Made by a program: the position numbers and the translations under genes. Below the pieces are notes generated by a model. It saw only the letters and a list, made by a program, of their open reading frames with translations, had not been told where the DNA came from and searched no databases. Below, piece by piece: positions 24,491 to 33,531 of a stretch of DNA of 64,000 nt. The first letter of the stretch is position 1. Each line of letters starts with the position of its first letter. Origin of the DNA: Rhizobium sp. BK313 (GTDB taxonomy: Bacteria; Pseudomonadota; Alphaproteobacteria; Rhizobiales; Rhizobiaceae); NCBI RefSeq assembly GCF_014193655.1, contig NZ_JACHZQ010000002.1, forward strand, positions 739,827-803,826, read 5' to 3'.

Positions 24491-25512
24491 CGAACGCTAC
24501 CCCCATTGCTTCAAATGGACTTCCCAGGGAGACAATATTGTCAACGCCGTTGGCTCGAAGCTTTGTGACAGTCGTTTTCTCGACACTCGTTCTTCTCGTC
24601 GTGTGCCTGCTCTTCGCGCCTTCGAGCGTTTCCTGGGGCGCGCTATCGGGAAGTCTGCCTTTTGCGGCGACCATTGCCATCGTTGGCTTGGGGCAGCTGC
24701 TGGTTGTGCAACAGGGTGGTTTCGATCTCTCGCTACCGGGAGCTGTTTCGCTCGCTGTGGTTGTTTCGACCCATCATCCGCATCAGGATGATGGGCTGCT
24801 CTATCAAGCCGTGCTGCTCGCGATCGCTTTCGCCCTCGTCGCGGGCTTCCTGAACGGCATCCTCGTGAGTTTCTTTCGGCTGAACGCTATTATCGCAACG
24901 ATCGGTACCAATGCCCTACTTTATGGAGCAGTGTTCGCGACATCCGGTGGTGTTCCCTCGATCACCACGAACCTTCTCGCCGAGATTGCAGGCGGCGAGA
25001 CATTGGGGCTTCCGAACTCAGTCTACTTCGTGCTTGGTGCCACTGCCATCGTCTCGTTTGTGCTCAAGAAGACAGTGGTCGGGCGGAGGTTCGAGGCGAT
25101 TGGCGCCAATCCATTAGCAGGGCGCGCCGCCGGGCTTCGTGTGCGTCTCCATCAGATGATGGCTTATGTCTACGCGCAGCTTCTTTACTGCCTGGCCGGC
25201 ATTCTGATCGCTGGCATCACTCGCGAACCGACTGCCTTTCAGGGTGACAGCCTACTGCTGCCATCCGTTGCGGTCGTGGTTCTTGGCGGGACCTCGCTCC
25301 TCGGTGGGCGAGGCTATCCGATCTCGACGGTGATCGCGGCGTTCTTCCTTAACCAATTGAGCCAATTCGCACTCTCAGTCGGGGTTCCGTTTTCGGCTCA
25401 AACCATCATTCAGGCCTTGGCTCTGGGTTTTGGCATCGGTGTTTACTCACTCCGTTGGAGCGTAAACTTAAGACAAACGGCTGGAACAAAAAATGTGGAG
25501 GAGAAGAAATGA
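24487..25512 (+). CDS. Ribose-type ABC transporter permease (second importer)
   Basis: A 341-residue BPD_transp_2 permease with about nine hydrophobic segments. Motifs are LVVQQGGFDLSLPGAVSLA in the first half and VVLGGTSLLGGRGYPISTV near the C-terminus. The ATG overlaps the stop of the frameshifted small gene, and its stop overlaps the solute-binding protein ATG, so expression is coupled on both sides. No separate Shine-Dalgarno is evident, so a frameshift in the upstream gene could reduce its translation. It probably pairs with the permease domain of the fusion protein at 26648. Confidence 0.92.
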   Translation: MTNATPIASNGLPRETILSTPLARSFVTVVFSTLVLLVVCLLFAPSSVSWGALSGSLPFAATIAIVGLGQLLVVQQGGFDLSLPGAVSLAVVVSTHHPHQDDGLLYQAVLLAIAFALVAGFLNGILVSFFRLNAIIATIGTNALLYGAVFATSGGVPSITTNLLAEIAGGETLGLPNSVYFVLGATAIVSFVLKKTVVGRRFEAIGANPLAGRAAGLRVRLHQMMAYVYAQLLYCLAGILIAGITREPTAFQGDSLLLPSVAVVVLGGTSLLGGRGYPISTVIAAFFLNQLSQFALSVGVPFSAQTIIQALALGFGIGVYSLRWSVNLRQTAGTKNVEEKK

Positions 25513-26576
25513 AATATTCTAATTTTGCAAAGGGCTTAGCCATCTCCCTTGGGGCGACGGTTATGGCACTCGGCAGCGCCAACCTTGCCAAAGCCGAGGT
25601 GCCTTCCTGGTGCGGACCAAAGAAAGCAACGCTGGCGCTGCTCGACGGTTATGGCGGTAACAGCTGGCGGCAGGTGACGACGGCCTCTGGTAAACAGACG
25701 GTAGAGCTCTGCCCCAGCATCACCAAGTACGAATATGCGGACGGTCAGGGCGACACACAGAAGTCCATCTCGGACATCAAGAGCATGGCGGCGAAGGGCG
25801 TCGATGCGCTCGTGGTGTTCGGTGATGCCGGCCCCGCGGTGCTTCCGGCGATAACCAGTGTCTTTAAGTCGGGCAAGATCATCGTGCCCTATCGTGTGGC
25901 AGTCGGCGGCAAGGAGGGCGTGAACTACTCCAAGTTCATTGGCTCGTCCTTCGAAAACGACGGGGCGACCTGGGGCAAATGGATCAAGAGCGTCCTTCCG
26001 AAGGGTGGAAACGTGCTGTTCCTCAGCGGACCGGCAGGTAACAGCCAGGGATTGGATGAACTCAAGGGTTTGAAGAGCGTCTTGGGTCCCGAATATGTTT
26101 TCGTCAATGCGCAACCTTTCGATGTCACCAACTGGGATCCGGCGCTGACCCAGAAGGTCCTGACGGCGGAAATTGCCAAGAATGCCAAGATCGACGTCAT
26201 CGTCTCCGACTTCGGCCCGTCATTGGTTGGCGCGTTGCCCACATTTACCAAGCAGGGCAAGTCGATCCCCGCGCTCGCGACCTCCGACGGCAATTCGCTA
26301 GGCTGCTTCTGGCATGACAACCAGGCAAGCAATCCGGATTTCAAGCTGTTCACGGTCGCGACTGGCAATGACAATGTGAGGCTCGCTGTACAATGGGCCG
26401 TCGCACTTGCAACGGGCGGCGAAAAACCGAAGGACGCGATCTTCAAGGCACCGGCTTTTGAGGACTCGGTATCGGGCAAGCCGAATGCGGTTCTGTGCCG
26501 CAAGGATTTGCCCGGCGCGATCTACATGTCCTCTGAACTCCCGGCCGAGGATCAGGCCAAGGCCGTCGGTCAGTGA
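25509..26576 (+). CDS. Ribose-type ABC transporter solute-binding protein (second importer)
   Basis: A 355-residue periplasmic protein with a Sec signal (hydrophobic AISLGATVMALGSANL, likely cleavage after AKA). The mature protein has a Peripla_BP_4-like fold with CGPKKATLALLDGYGGNSWRQ, the DGQGDTQKSISDIKSMAAKG segment and VDALVVFGDAGPAVLP. Unlike most ribose-binding proteins it contains several Cys (WCGPKK, VELCPS, LGCFWHD, VLCRKD), which may form disulfides. The start follows GGAGGAGAAG. An intercistronic hairpin lies between it and the ATPase gene, as is common after highly expressed binding-protein genes. The ligand is unknown. Confidence 0.9.
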   Translation: MKYSNFAKGLAISLGATVMALGSANLAKAEVPSWCGPKKATLALLDGYGGNSWRQVTTASGKQTVELCPSITKYEYADGQGDTQKSISDIKSMAAKGVDALVVFGDAGPAVLPAITSVFKSGKIIVPYRVAVGGKEGVNYSKFIGSSFENDGATWGKWIKSVLPKGGNVLFLSGPAGNSQGLDELKGLKSVLGPEYVFVNAQPFDVTNWDPALTQKVLTAEIAKNAKIDVIVSDFGPSLVGALPTFTKQGKSIPALATSDGNSLGCFWHDNQASNPDFKLFTVATGNDNVRLAVQWAVALATGGEKPKDAIFKAPAFEDSVSGKPNAVLCRKDLPGAIYMSSELPAEDQAKAVGQ

Positions 26577-26598
26577 TCGAAAGACACGCATGAAATTC

Positions 26599-26620
26599 CC
26601 CGGAGGGAAACCCCTCCGGG
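26599..26620 (+). other. Intercistronic hairpin after solute-binding gene
   Basis: A 9-bp perfect GC-rich stem (CCCGGAGGG at 26599-26607, CCCTCCGGG at 26612-26620) with loop AAAC lies between the solute-binding gene and the ATPase-permease gene. Such elements stabilise the upstream message or attenuate downstream transcription. A full terminator is unlikely, as there is no T-run. Confidence 0.6.
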
Positions 26621-26647
26621 TAGGCTTCCCAAGACGGATGACAGGAT

Positions 26648-29152
26648 ATGGCGGAATTAGGGGTTAAAGAGATCGAGGCGGGAACGGGAGACGTGATCAT
26701 CCGTCTAGCTGGCATCTACAAGTATTTCTCGGTCGTCCCGGCACTCAGCGATGTGAGCGTCGAGTTCTACCCCGGCGAGGTGCACGCGATTCTCGGCGAG
26801 AACGGCGCCGGCAAGTCGACGCTGATGAATATTATCTCGGGCACACTTCAGCCGACGCAAGGAGAGATCAGTTTCGAAGGGCGGCCAGTCCATCAAATGA
26901 CTCCTGAGGTGGCGAAGTCTCACGGCATCGGCATCTGCTTCCAGCATCCTGCCATTCTCGAAGACCTCTCGATCCTTGAAAATCTACGCGTGGCCTTGCC
27001 CGCATCCGTTTTTTCGGGCCAGCCGCCGCAAGAGGTCGTGCAGCAGGTCCTGGATACGGTTGGGCTGCGAGTGCCGCTGCGCATGCGCGCCGATAGCCTG
27101 ACGGTGGCGCAGAAGCATTTGCTCGAAATCGCAAAAGCGCTCGCGCTCAAACCGAAGGTTCTCATTCTTGACGAGCCAACCGCCTCTCTCGATCAGGAAT
27201 CGACAGACATGTTGTTTGGTCGAATCCGTGAGATTGTCGGGGCCGGGACATCCGTCATCTACATTACACATCGTCTTGCTGAGCTTCGACAGATCGCCCA
27301 CCGCGTCACGGTGTTGCGCGATGGACGCGTCCGCGGCGCAGAGCTGGTACGGAACATCAGCGATACAGATCTCGTGAACCTCATCGTCGGGCGCACGCTC
27401 AAGGCGGCTTTTCCGCCGAAGTCACAGCGGGCTTCCGAAGAGATAGGCTTTTCCATCGCTGGAGCGAACTCAAAGGATCTAACGGATGTGAGCTTTGATG
27501 TGCCCCGCGGTCAGATCGTCGGCGTTGCCGGCGTGGCGGGTAACGGGCAGCCGGAGCTTATGCGCGTGCTCGCCGGGTTACAGCCGACGGAGGGTACGAT
27601 TTCTCTGCGCGGCCGCGTGCTCAATCAGCACGAATTGCTGCGCGAAGCCGCCTTCATGCCTTCCGACCGCCACATTGAAGGCGTCGCAAGCGGCCTGACT
27701 GTTCGCGAAAACGCGACGTTTTCGGCGCTTGAGAAGTTTGCGGTCGGGGGAATCATTAGCCGAAAAAAGGAACTCGCTCAGGTCGAGTCCATCTTCGGTG
27801 AACTGGCGGTAAAAACTCCGGGCATGGAAGCGCCAATTCTGTCGCTATCCGGCGGAAACCAACAGAAAGTAGTCATGTCCCGAGCGCTTTTGTCGGAGCC
27901 GGGCCTCATCATTGCCGATGAACCAACGCAGGGCGTGGATGTTGGCGCGCGCTTTGAAATCTACCGCATTCTCCGGGAAGTGTCGGCTTCGGGGACACCC
28001 GTTATAGTGAATTCCTCCGATGCGGTCGAACTCGAGGGGCTCTGCGACAAGGTGGTCGTGATGTCGAGAGGACATCTCGTCGAGACTTTAGTCGGTCACG
28101 AAGTCACGGAAGGGCGCATAGTAGCGGCAGCCGTCAAGGCAGAAACGCACGGCGGCGGAAGCGCTTCGAGGGTCAAGGCGGCGAAAACAAGTTGGATCGC
28201 GCATTTCCTGCAGTCCGACAATGCGCCGGCCGTTCCCTTGGCTCTCGTCACAGTCCTTCTCGGGCTCTATGTGTACGGCCAGAACGAAAACTTCCTTTCG
28301 GTCTACAATATCTACAACATTTTCCTCCTCGCAACAGCACTGGGCTTCATCGCGATGGGGCAGACGGTAGCATTGCTAATGGGCGGCATCGATCTCTCTG
28401 TCGGCCCGCTTGCCGGCTTCCTCGTCGTCGTCGCGTCCTTCTTCATCAATGACGACAAGTCTGCGGTGATGATGCTGGCAGGATTCCTGCTGATGTTCGC
28501 GGGCGCATTCATCACCGGGACAATTAACGGGTTCCTGATACGTTTCGCGAACTTTACGCCCATCGCAGCGACCCTCGCCATGTACATCGCTATACAAGGC
28601 TTCAGCTTTCTTCTACGCGACAACCCGGATGGCTACATAAGCTCTGCCGTCACGGATTGGGTCAACTGGCAATGGGGTCCGTTCCCTGTCGCTTTCCTCG
28701 CGCTTGTGGCTGTCGCCGTGGTTGGGGAATATGTATTGCGCCGAACGAAGGCCGGCTGGCGCTTGAGGGCAATCGGCTCGGACGAGCACTCCTCCCGCAG
28801 AACGGGCATTCGAGTCGATCTGACGTTCATCACGGGGTACATTGCCTGCTCGTTGCTGACGAGCCTCGGCGCGATAATGCTGATGACTCAGATTGGTGTC
28901 GGCGACCCTCGTCAGGGCATCAACTACACGCTTTCGAGCATCACGGCTGTGGTTCTTGGCGGAACTAGCCTAACGGGTGGGCGCGGGACCTTCATCGGAA
29001 CGATACTTGGCGCCGTCCTGCTCACCGAGGTTCTGAACGCGGTGACCTTCCTGGGTCTTACACAGACTTACCAGTATCTCTTCCAGGGCGTCCTGATTGT
29101 CGTCGCCGCGCTCATCTATTCCGCGGTGCGCAGACGAGAGGCCTCCCGATAG
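26648..29152 (+). CDS. Fused ABC transporter: double ATP-binding domain plus ribose-type permease
   Basis: An 834-residue fusion. Residues ~18-240 are NBD1, with Walker A GENGAGKST, signature region LTVAQKHLLEIAKAL, and Walker B VLILDEPTA. Residues ~260-490 are NBD2, with degenerate Walker A GVAGNGQPE, signature LSGGNQQKVVMSRAL, and Walker B LIIADEPTQ. After a linker near residue 500, residues ~515-830 form a BPD_transp_2 permease with GGIDLSVGPLAGFLVV and VLGGTSLTGGRGTFIG. RbsA and RbsC homologues are normally separate. The reading frame is continuous, with no stop or slip at the junction. With the permease at 24487 it would give one fused and one free membrane subunit. Confidence 0.92.
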   Translation: MAELGVKEIEAGTGDVIIRLAGIYKYFSVVPALSDVSVEFYPGEVHAILGENGAGKSTLMNIISGTLQPTQGEISFEGRPVHQMTPEVAKSHGIGICFQHPAILEDLSILENLRVALPASVFSGQPPQEVVQQVLDTVGLRVPLRMRADSLTVAQKHLLEIAKALALKPKVLILDEPTASLDQESTDMLFGRIREIVGAGTSVIYITHRLAELRQIAHRVTVLRDGRVRGAELVRNISDTDLVNLIVGRTLKAAFPPKSQRASEEIGFSIAGANSKDLTDVSFDVPRGQIVGVAGVAGNGQPELMRVLAGLQPTEGTISLRGRVLNQHELLREAAFMPSDRHIEGVASGLTVRENATFSALEKFAVGGIISRKKELAQVESIFGELAVKTPGMEAPILSLSGGNQQKVVMSRALLSEPGLIIADEPTQGVDVGARFEIYRILREVSASGTPVIVNSSDAVELEGLCDKVVVMSRGHLVETLVGHEVTEGRIVAAAVKAETHGGGSASRVKAAKTSWIAHFLQSDNAPAVPLALVTVLLGLYVYGQNENFLSVYNIYNIFLLATALGFIAMGQTVALLMGGIDLSVGPLAGFLVVVASFFINDDKSAVMMLAGFLLMFAGAFITGTINGFLIRFANFTPIAATLAMYIAIQGFSFLLRDNPDGYISSAVTDWVNWQWGPFPVAFLALVAVAVVGEYVLRRTKAGWRLRAIGSDEHSSRRTGIRVDLTFITGYIACSLLTSLGAIMLMTQIGVGDPRQGINYTLSSITAVVLGGTSLTGGRGTFIGTILGAVLLTEVLNAVTFLGLTQTYQYLFQGVLIVVAALIYSAVRRREASR

Positions 29153-29282
29153 ATCAGATGTTCGTGGCATATCCTCGACCCGATCTCTTTTCTTCCAGGC
29201 GCTGAAGAAATCATTCTGGTTGAATTTCGCCACAAACATCAAAGTTTCAATCATTTAACCGCATTGTGATGAGGACTGCAAC

Positions 29283-29798
29283 ATGGCGAACAAGATCTAC
29301 GGCATGCATCATATTGGCATCACGGTACCAGACATCGAAGAGGGTATTGCGTTCTTCCAAGCTGTCTTCGGTGCCATCGAGGTCTTTCGCACCGGGCCGT
29401 TCGATGTCGATCAGGATTTCATGAAGAACAAGCTTGGCGCATCGGCGCAATCAACCATTCGCGACCTGGTTTTTCTCCGATGTGGCGAGGGAACGAGTGT
29501 CGAGCTTTTCGAATATCGCGGTGAGGAAGCCTCACGACCCAGGCGGTCGTCGGAAGTCGGCGGGATGCACCTGTGCTTTGAGGTCGAAGATGTACATGCC
29601 TCGGCGGAGCGACTGCGTGCGCAAGGTATCGAGATGCTCGACGGCCCCAACCTGGTGGAAACAGGCCCTTTGGCGGGCTTCAACTGGATCTACTTTCGGG
29701 CACCGTGGGGGCTAATTCTTGAAATCGCAAGTTTCGACAAGCTCGGCTATGAAGAAAATTCGTCCCATCGCCTGTGGAGAGCGGGTCGACGCAATTGA
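29283..29798 (+). CDS. VOC family (glyoxalase/dioxygenase-like) protein
   Basis: A 171-residue vicinal-oxygen-chelate protein. The first beta-alpha-beta-beta-beta unit starts IYGMHHIGITVPDIEEGIAFF, with a metal-ligand His. The second contains GGMHLCFEVEDVHASAERL, with another His. A Glu in GLILEIASFDK near the C-terminus completes a usual metal set. VOC enzymes include lactoylglutathione lyase, epimerases and extradiol dioxygenases. It follows the second ABC importer by 130 bases, and GAGGA precedes the ATG. It may be an epimerase or isomerase of the catabolic cluster; no substrate can be read from sequence. Confidence 0.85.
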   Translation: MANKIYGMHHIGITVPDIEEGIAFFQAVFGAIEVFRTGPFDVDQDFMKNKLGASAQSTIRDLVFLRCGEGTSVELFEYRGEEASRPRRSSEVGGMHLCFEVEDVHASAERLRAQGIEMLDGPNLVETGPLAGFNWIYFRAPWGLILEIASFDKLGYEENSSHRLWRAGRRN

Positions 29799-30542
29799 GG
29801 CCCTGTCGCTTGGTGGTTAAACGTGAGAATGCGGCGGTTTCGGCGTAAGCGGTTTTGACCCACCTCCGGATCGCGGTAACCGCCCGGCTGTTGCCGCGCC
29901 TTGATGGGTGTGATGGTGTCTGGGTCTGAGACCTAGTGAAACTCGGGCGGCCTTGCGATGCCGGTCGATCGGGCGCAGCGCCAATCCGTCGCTCGACCTA
30001 AACCGTGCTTTGCGCAAACCTTATCTCCTAGAAAAATAGTGATCATCGTATGATCGACTACGCCACGGGTGATATCTTCTTCCCGCAAAATTGCCGTGCA
30101 AACGCTAAAGGCTTGGGAGCCGTATCGGCATTGCGTGCATATCCTATTTCACGTTCAGATCTCTGACATTGTCTCGCACCTTTCGCGAAAACGGAACCAA
30201 TACCGTGACCGCGATGTTGGGAGGATCAAATTGAACAGGATGCTTTGTTTCTGGCAACGTCCCTCTTCGGCTGGCATCGCGGATCCCTATTGTTCGGCTG
30301 GAAGATGAACGGGATTGTAGAGCGTGCAAGGCTGTCACTAATCCTTTTGCTCGAGTGACGAGCAATTTTCATTCTACTTTATGCGAAATTGTTCTGTGAA
30401 TAGTGAAGCATTAGCGTGCTCACTAGGTCTGCGCCTCCACTCAATTCGCTGACGATCGCGCCAAGACCAATCCGTAGTGCCAAGGGGATGGGTGATTGCG
30501 GCTACTGCCATAAGGACGTTAGCTCAAAAGTGGGGGGTGAGG
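29799..30542. other. Non-coding gap, possibly with a mobile-element scar
   Basis: No convincing gene is seen in these 740 bases. The segment 29815-30040 is rich in short GC-biased frames on both strands and reads like decayed coding DNA, perhaps of a transposase, but I cannot match it to a named element. The part from 30060 on is more AT-rich and should contain the promoter of the flavoprotein gene. It marks the border between the hydroxyquinol cluster and unrelated genes. Confidence 0.3.
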
Positions 30543-32264
30543 ATGTTTGTGGGTCCAGAGGTGTTTCAACAGGGGTTCGACGTGTGCGTCGTGGGCGCAG
30601 GCCCGGTCGGCATTGCCGTTGCGCTGGAATTGAGCAGGCGCGGCATGCGAGCGGTGCTTATCGAGGCCGGACCGAAACAATCGAAACGACCGCAACGAAA
30701 CGAAACAGGCTTCGACATAGGAGACGATATCCATCACGCCGCGGACCGAGTTACTTCGGCCACCGGACTCGGCGGCACGTCCGAACGATGGGGTGGGCAA
30801 TGCGTTGAGCTGGACGATATAGACTTCGAAGCAAGAGATTATGTCGCACACTCGGGTTGGCCGATTGCCCACGAAAAGATTTCGCCTTTCTATCAGCGGG
30901 CGCGGGCTCTTTTGAGCAGCAATGTCAGCGGTGAGCGATCAGAGCCGGAACCGGAGACCGATTTTCCAATATCCCGGGAAAGCTGGACGCGAATACGCAA
31001 CACAGCCAGAGCCAATAGGGCTGAGCTTGCTTCTTCGCAGAACCTCTTTGTTGCCCTGGACGCGAGGGTCAAGGCTTTGGCGTTCGACCCCGTGGAAGGG
31101 CGGGTACATTCCATTTCGATTGCCTGCCGCGGCGGTTCTTACAACGTGTGCGCCGATCACTATGTGCTAGCCTGTGGCGGCAGAGGCAATACCCGGCTGC
31201 TGCTGAACCTTCAGCTCGCGTTTCCGCAATTGTTCGGCGGAAGCGATGGGCCGCTCGGGCGCTTCTACATGGGACACCTGGCGGGACAGATCGCGCAGAT
31301 CGAATTCGCCAGCAAGGAGCATGCCGACCGGTATCTTTTTAAGCGCACGTCCACCGGAACCTTCGTGTGCAATCGGTTTCAACCCTCCCCCAAGCTGCAA
31401 CGGGCACTCGAACTGCCGAATATCGCCTTTTGGCCGACGAACCGGAGGGCCGCTTTCGGTGAGGCCGACGCGGCGCTCTCGCTACTATATCTCTGGAACA
31501 GTCGGAAGACCGTCGTGCACAAGGCGACATGGGGCGAAGCCGACCGATCCCGTTACTATAATTTGCTGCATAGTGTACTACGCAATCCCTTTGGCGCGGC
31601 CTATTCCGCGCTGGCGCTGGTTCGCCAAAAATATGGCTTGGCCGAACCATATGTTCTGCTGCGGAGGCCAGACATGAGATACGGCCTTCGCTATCATGGG
31701 GAGCAAATTCCAAGCAGTTCAAACCGTGCCTTCCTCAAGCCCGAGCAAGATGCGGACGGCCAGTTCAAGCTCGAGGTCTCATTCCGGTATTTGCCTCAGG
31801 ATTTTAGCGGGACGCTCCAAGCACATCTCGCCCTTGATCGCTGGCTCAAGGAGCGCAAGATGGGCAAGCTGATATTCGACGCAGCCCCCGAAGATCTTGA
31901 AGAGCATATCGCCGCGCAAGCCAAAGATGGCTACCATCAGATCGGGTTGACCAGGATGGGCGTCGACCGCAACCATGCCATCGTCAACGACAACTGTCGC
32001 GTCTTCGACATCGCTAACCTCTATCTCGCCGGAAGCTCCGTTTTCGCGACGTCCGGACAAGCTAACCCCACGCTTCCTGCCGTCGCCTTTGCCATCAGAC
32101 TCGCCGAACATCTCGTCACTGAGGTCCGCCGTCAAAGCACGGCGGGTTTGTCGACGAGCAGCCGCTTCGAGCGTCCAAAGGGATCGCCTCTGCGTGTCGG
32201 GGCGGACGACTTGGAACGTCCTGCTATTCGGCAGCTAAGTTCAAGGCAAGGCTTGAGGCGCTGA
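30543..32264 (+). CDS. GMC-type FAD-dependent oxidoreductase
   Basis: A 573-residue flavoprotein. The FAD-binding dinucleotide motif is VGAGPVGIAVALELSRRG at about residues 20-37, and GLGGTSERWGGQC follows near residue 85, as in glucose-methanol-choline enzymes. The C-terminal catalytic part has YHQIGLTRMG, with the active-site His, and LYLAGSSVFATSGQANPTLP, with the second conserved polar residue. It lacks a signal peptide. ATG 30543 follows GGGGTGAGG. Enzymes of this class oxidise sugar or alcohol hydroxyls. The last ~40 residues (after LAEHLVTEV) are extra and low in conservation. It stands alone, so its pathway is unclear. Confidence 0.87.
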   Translation: MFVGPEVFQQGFDVCVVGAGPVGIAVALELSRRGMRAVLIEAGPKQSKRPQRNETGFDIGDDIHHAADRVTSATGLGGTSERWGGQCVELDDIDFEARDYVAHSGWPIAHEKISPFYQRARALLSSNVSGERSEPEPETDFPISRESWTRIRNTARANRAELASSQNLFVALDARVKALAFDPVEGRVHSISIACRGGSYNVCADHYVLACGGRGNTRLLLNLQLAFPQLFGGSDGPLGRFYMGHLAGQIAQIEFASKEHADRYLFKRTSTGTFVCNRFQPSPKLQRALELPNIAFWPTNRRAAFGEADAALSLLYLWNSRKTVVHKATWGEADRSRYYNLLHSVLRNPFGAAYSALALVRQKYGLAEPYVLLRRPDMRYGLRYHGEQIPSSSNRAFLKPEQDADGQFKLEVSFRYLPQDFSGTLQAHLALDRWLKERKMGKLIFDAAPEDLEEHIAAQAKDGYHQIGLTRMGVDRNHAIVNDNCRVFDIANLYLAGSSVFATSGQANPTLPAVAFAIRLAEHLVTEVRRQSTAGLSTSSRFERPKGSPLRVGADDLERPAIRQLSSRQGLRR

Positions 32265-32401
32265 CGGAATAGAGGCGCGTCGCGGTGATTCGATCAAGGC
32301 ACTGCCAGAAGCCGATCGCTGTCGCGATCCGCGATCAATTGCTCGGCTGATTGCCGCGTTACCCGTTTTTGGGGCGAGTGTTCGAGCTTGTTCAAATCCA
32401 C

Positions 32402-33304
32402 TCAGGCCGTGTCCCCTTCCTCTTCCCGTGCCAAGGCGGTGATCCAGCTCTCGAAAGTGGTGATTTTCGGCGGCGGTCGTGGGTTGGTGTAGGTGATGTA
32501 GTATGCTTGGCCAGTTGGCACTCTAAGTTGGAAAGGCTCTATCAGCCGCCCTGTTCGCAGGTCGTCTTTCACAAAAGCATATTGCGCCATGACGATACCG
32601 AGCTCATCGGTGGCAGCCTGGTATGCCAAGGCGCTGTTTTCAAATTTCAGGCCGCTGTTTCCATCGATATGCGGCAGGTTCGCTGCGCTCAGCCAGTCCG
32701 GCCAGTCATTCGGCCGGTGCATCGAGCAAAGAAGCACATGATGCGCAAGGTCAGAAGGCTGCTGCGGCCTAGGGAACATCTTGAACAATCCCGGACTGCA
32801 AACCGGCAGCAATACCTCGCCAAACAGCCGGTGGTGCTTGACATTCGGGCTTGGGACGTAGCCCGATTGGATCGCGACATCGATATCCTCGATAGCGAAA
32901 TCAGCCGGCTGATGTGATGTCGTAATCTGCACATCGATATGTCTGTTGAGGGCATGAAAGCGGGCAAGCCGCGGCACGAGCCAGCGAATGGCGAAGGTCG
33001 GCGGAAGCTTCAGCTTGAGCATGTTGGCGTCGGGCTTCTTGGTCAGCTGTTTGGTCTGGAGGTCGATCTCTTTAAAGACCGGGCTGATACCACGGTAATA
33101 GCTGTCGCCCTCCGGCGTCAGTTCGCTCCCGCGTCGGGTTCTGACGAAGAGCGGCACGCCCAGCCATTGTTCGAGCTGGGAAACATGCCGGCTCACGGCT
33201 CCCTGCGTTACCGATAGTTCCCGCGCGGCTTGCGTGAGACTGCCGTTGCGGGCCGCGGCTTCGAATGCGCGCAAAGCGTTCAGAGGCGGAAGGCGTAAGG
33301 TCAT
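32402..33304 (-). CDS. LysR family transcriptional regulator (GcvA-like)
   Basis: A 300-residue LysR-type regulator. The N-terminal winged helix reads LPPLNALRAFEAAARNGSLT, then QAARELSVTQGAVSRHVSQL, typical of the GcvA/AmpR subgroup. The effector domain runs from about residue 93, starting LKLKLPPTFAIRWLVPRL. It diverges from the LeuC-like gene at 33532 with 227 bases between them, the usual LysR arrangement. It is expected to activate the hydro-lyase/NitT-type transporter operon when its small-molecule effector, probably a pathway acid, is present. Confidence 0.93.
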   Translation of the reverse strand: MTLRLPPLNALRAFEAAARNGSLTQAARELSVTQGAVSRHVSQLEQWLGVPLFVRTRRGSELTPEGDSYYRGISPVFKEIDLQTKQLTKKPDANMLKLKLPPTFAIRWLVPRLARFHALNRHIDVQITTSHQPADFAIEDIDVAIQSGYVPSPNVKHHRLFGEVLLPVCSPGLFKMFPRPQQPSDLAHHVLLCSMHRPNDWPDWLSAANLPHIDGNSGLKFENSALAYQAATDELGIVMAQYAFVKDDLRTGRLIEPFQLRVPTGQAYYITYTNPRPPPKITTFESWITALAREEEGDTA

Positions 33305-33531
33305 TGTGCCATGACTTTTTCTAGGGTCACTATGATTAAATTCTGGCTATCGAGCCGAGATTTCTCATGTTTATGTAACTGACAGCGATCCTCATATGCA
33401 AGAAAATCAGGATATGCCAAGCCGGTGGAATGCCGGAATATTAATCCGAACCTTGGGAGGAGGCGGGGAGAGCGAAGCAAATCGCATGTCGGCGCAAGGC
33501 GCGGCAATGCGGCTGTCCCCCTGGCATATAA

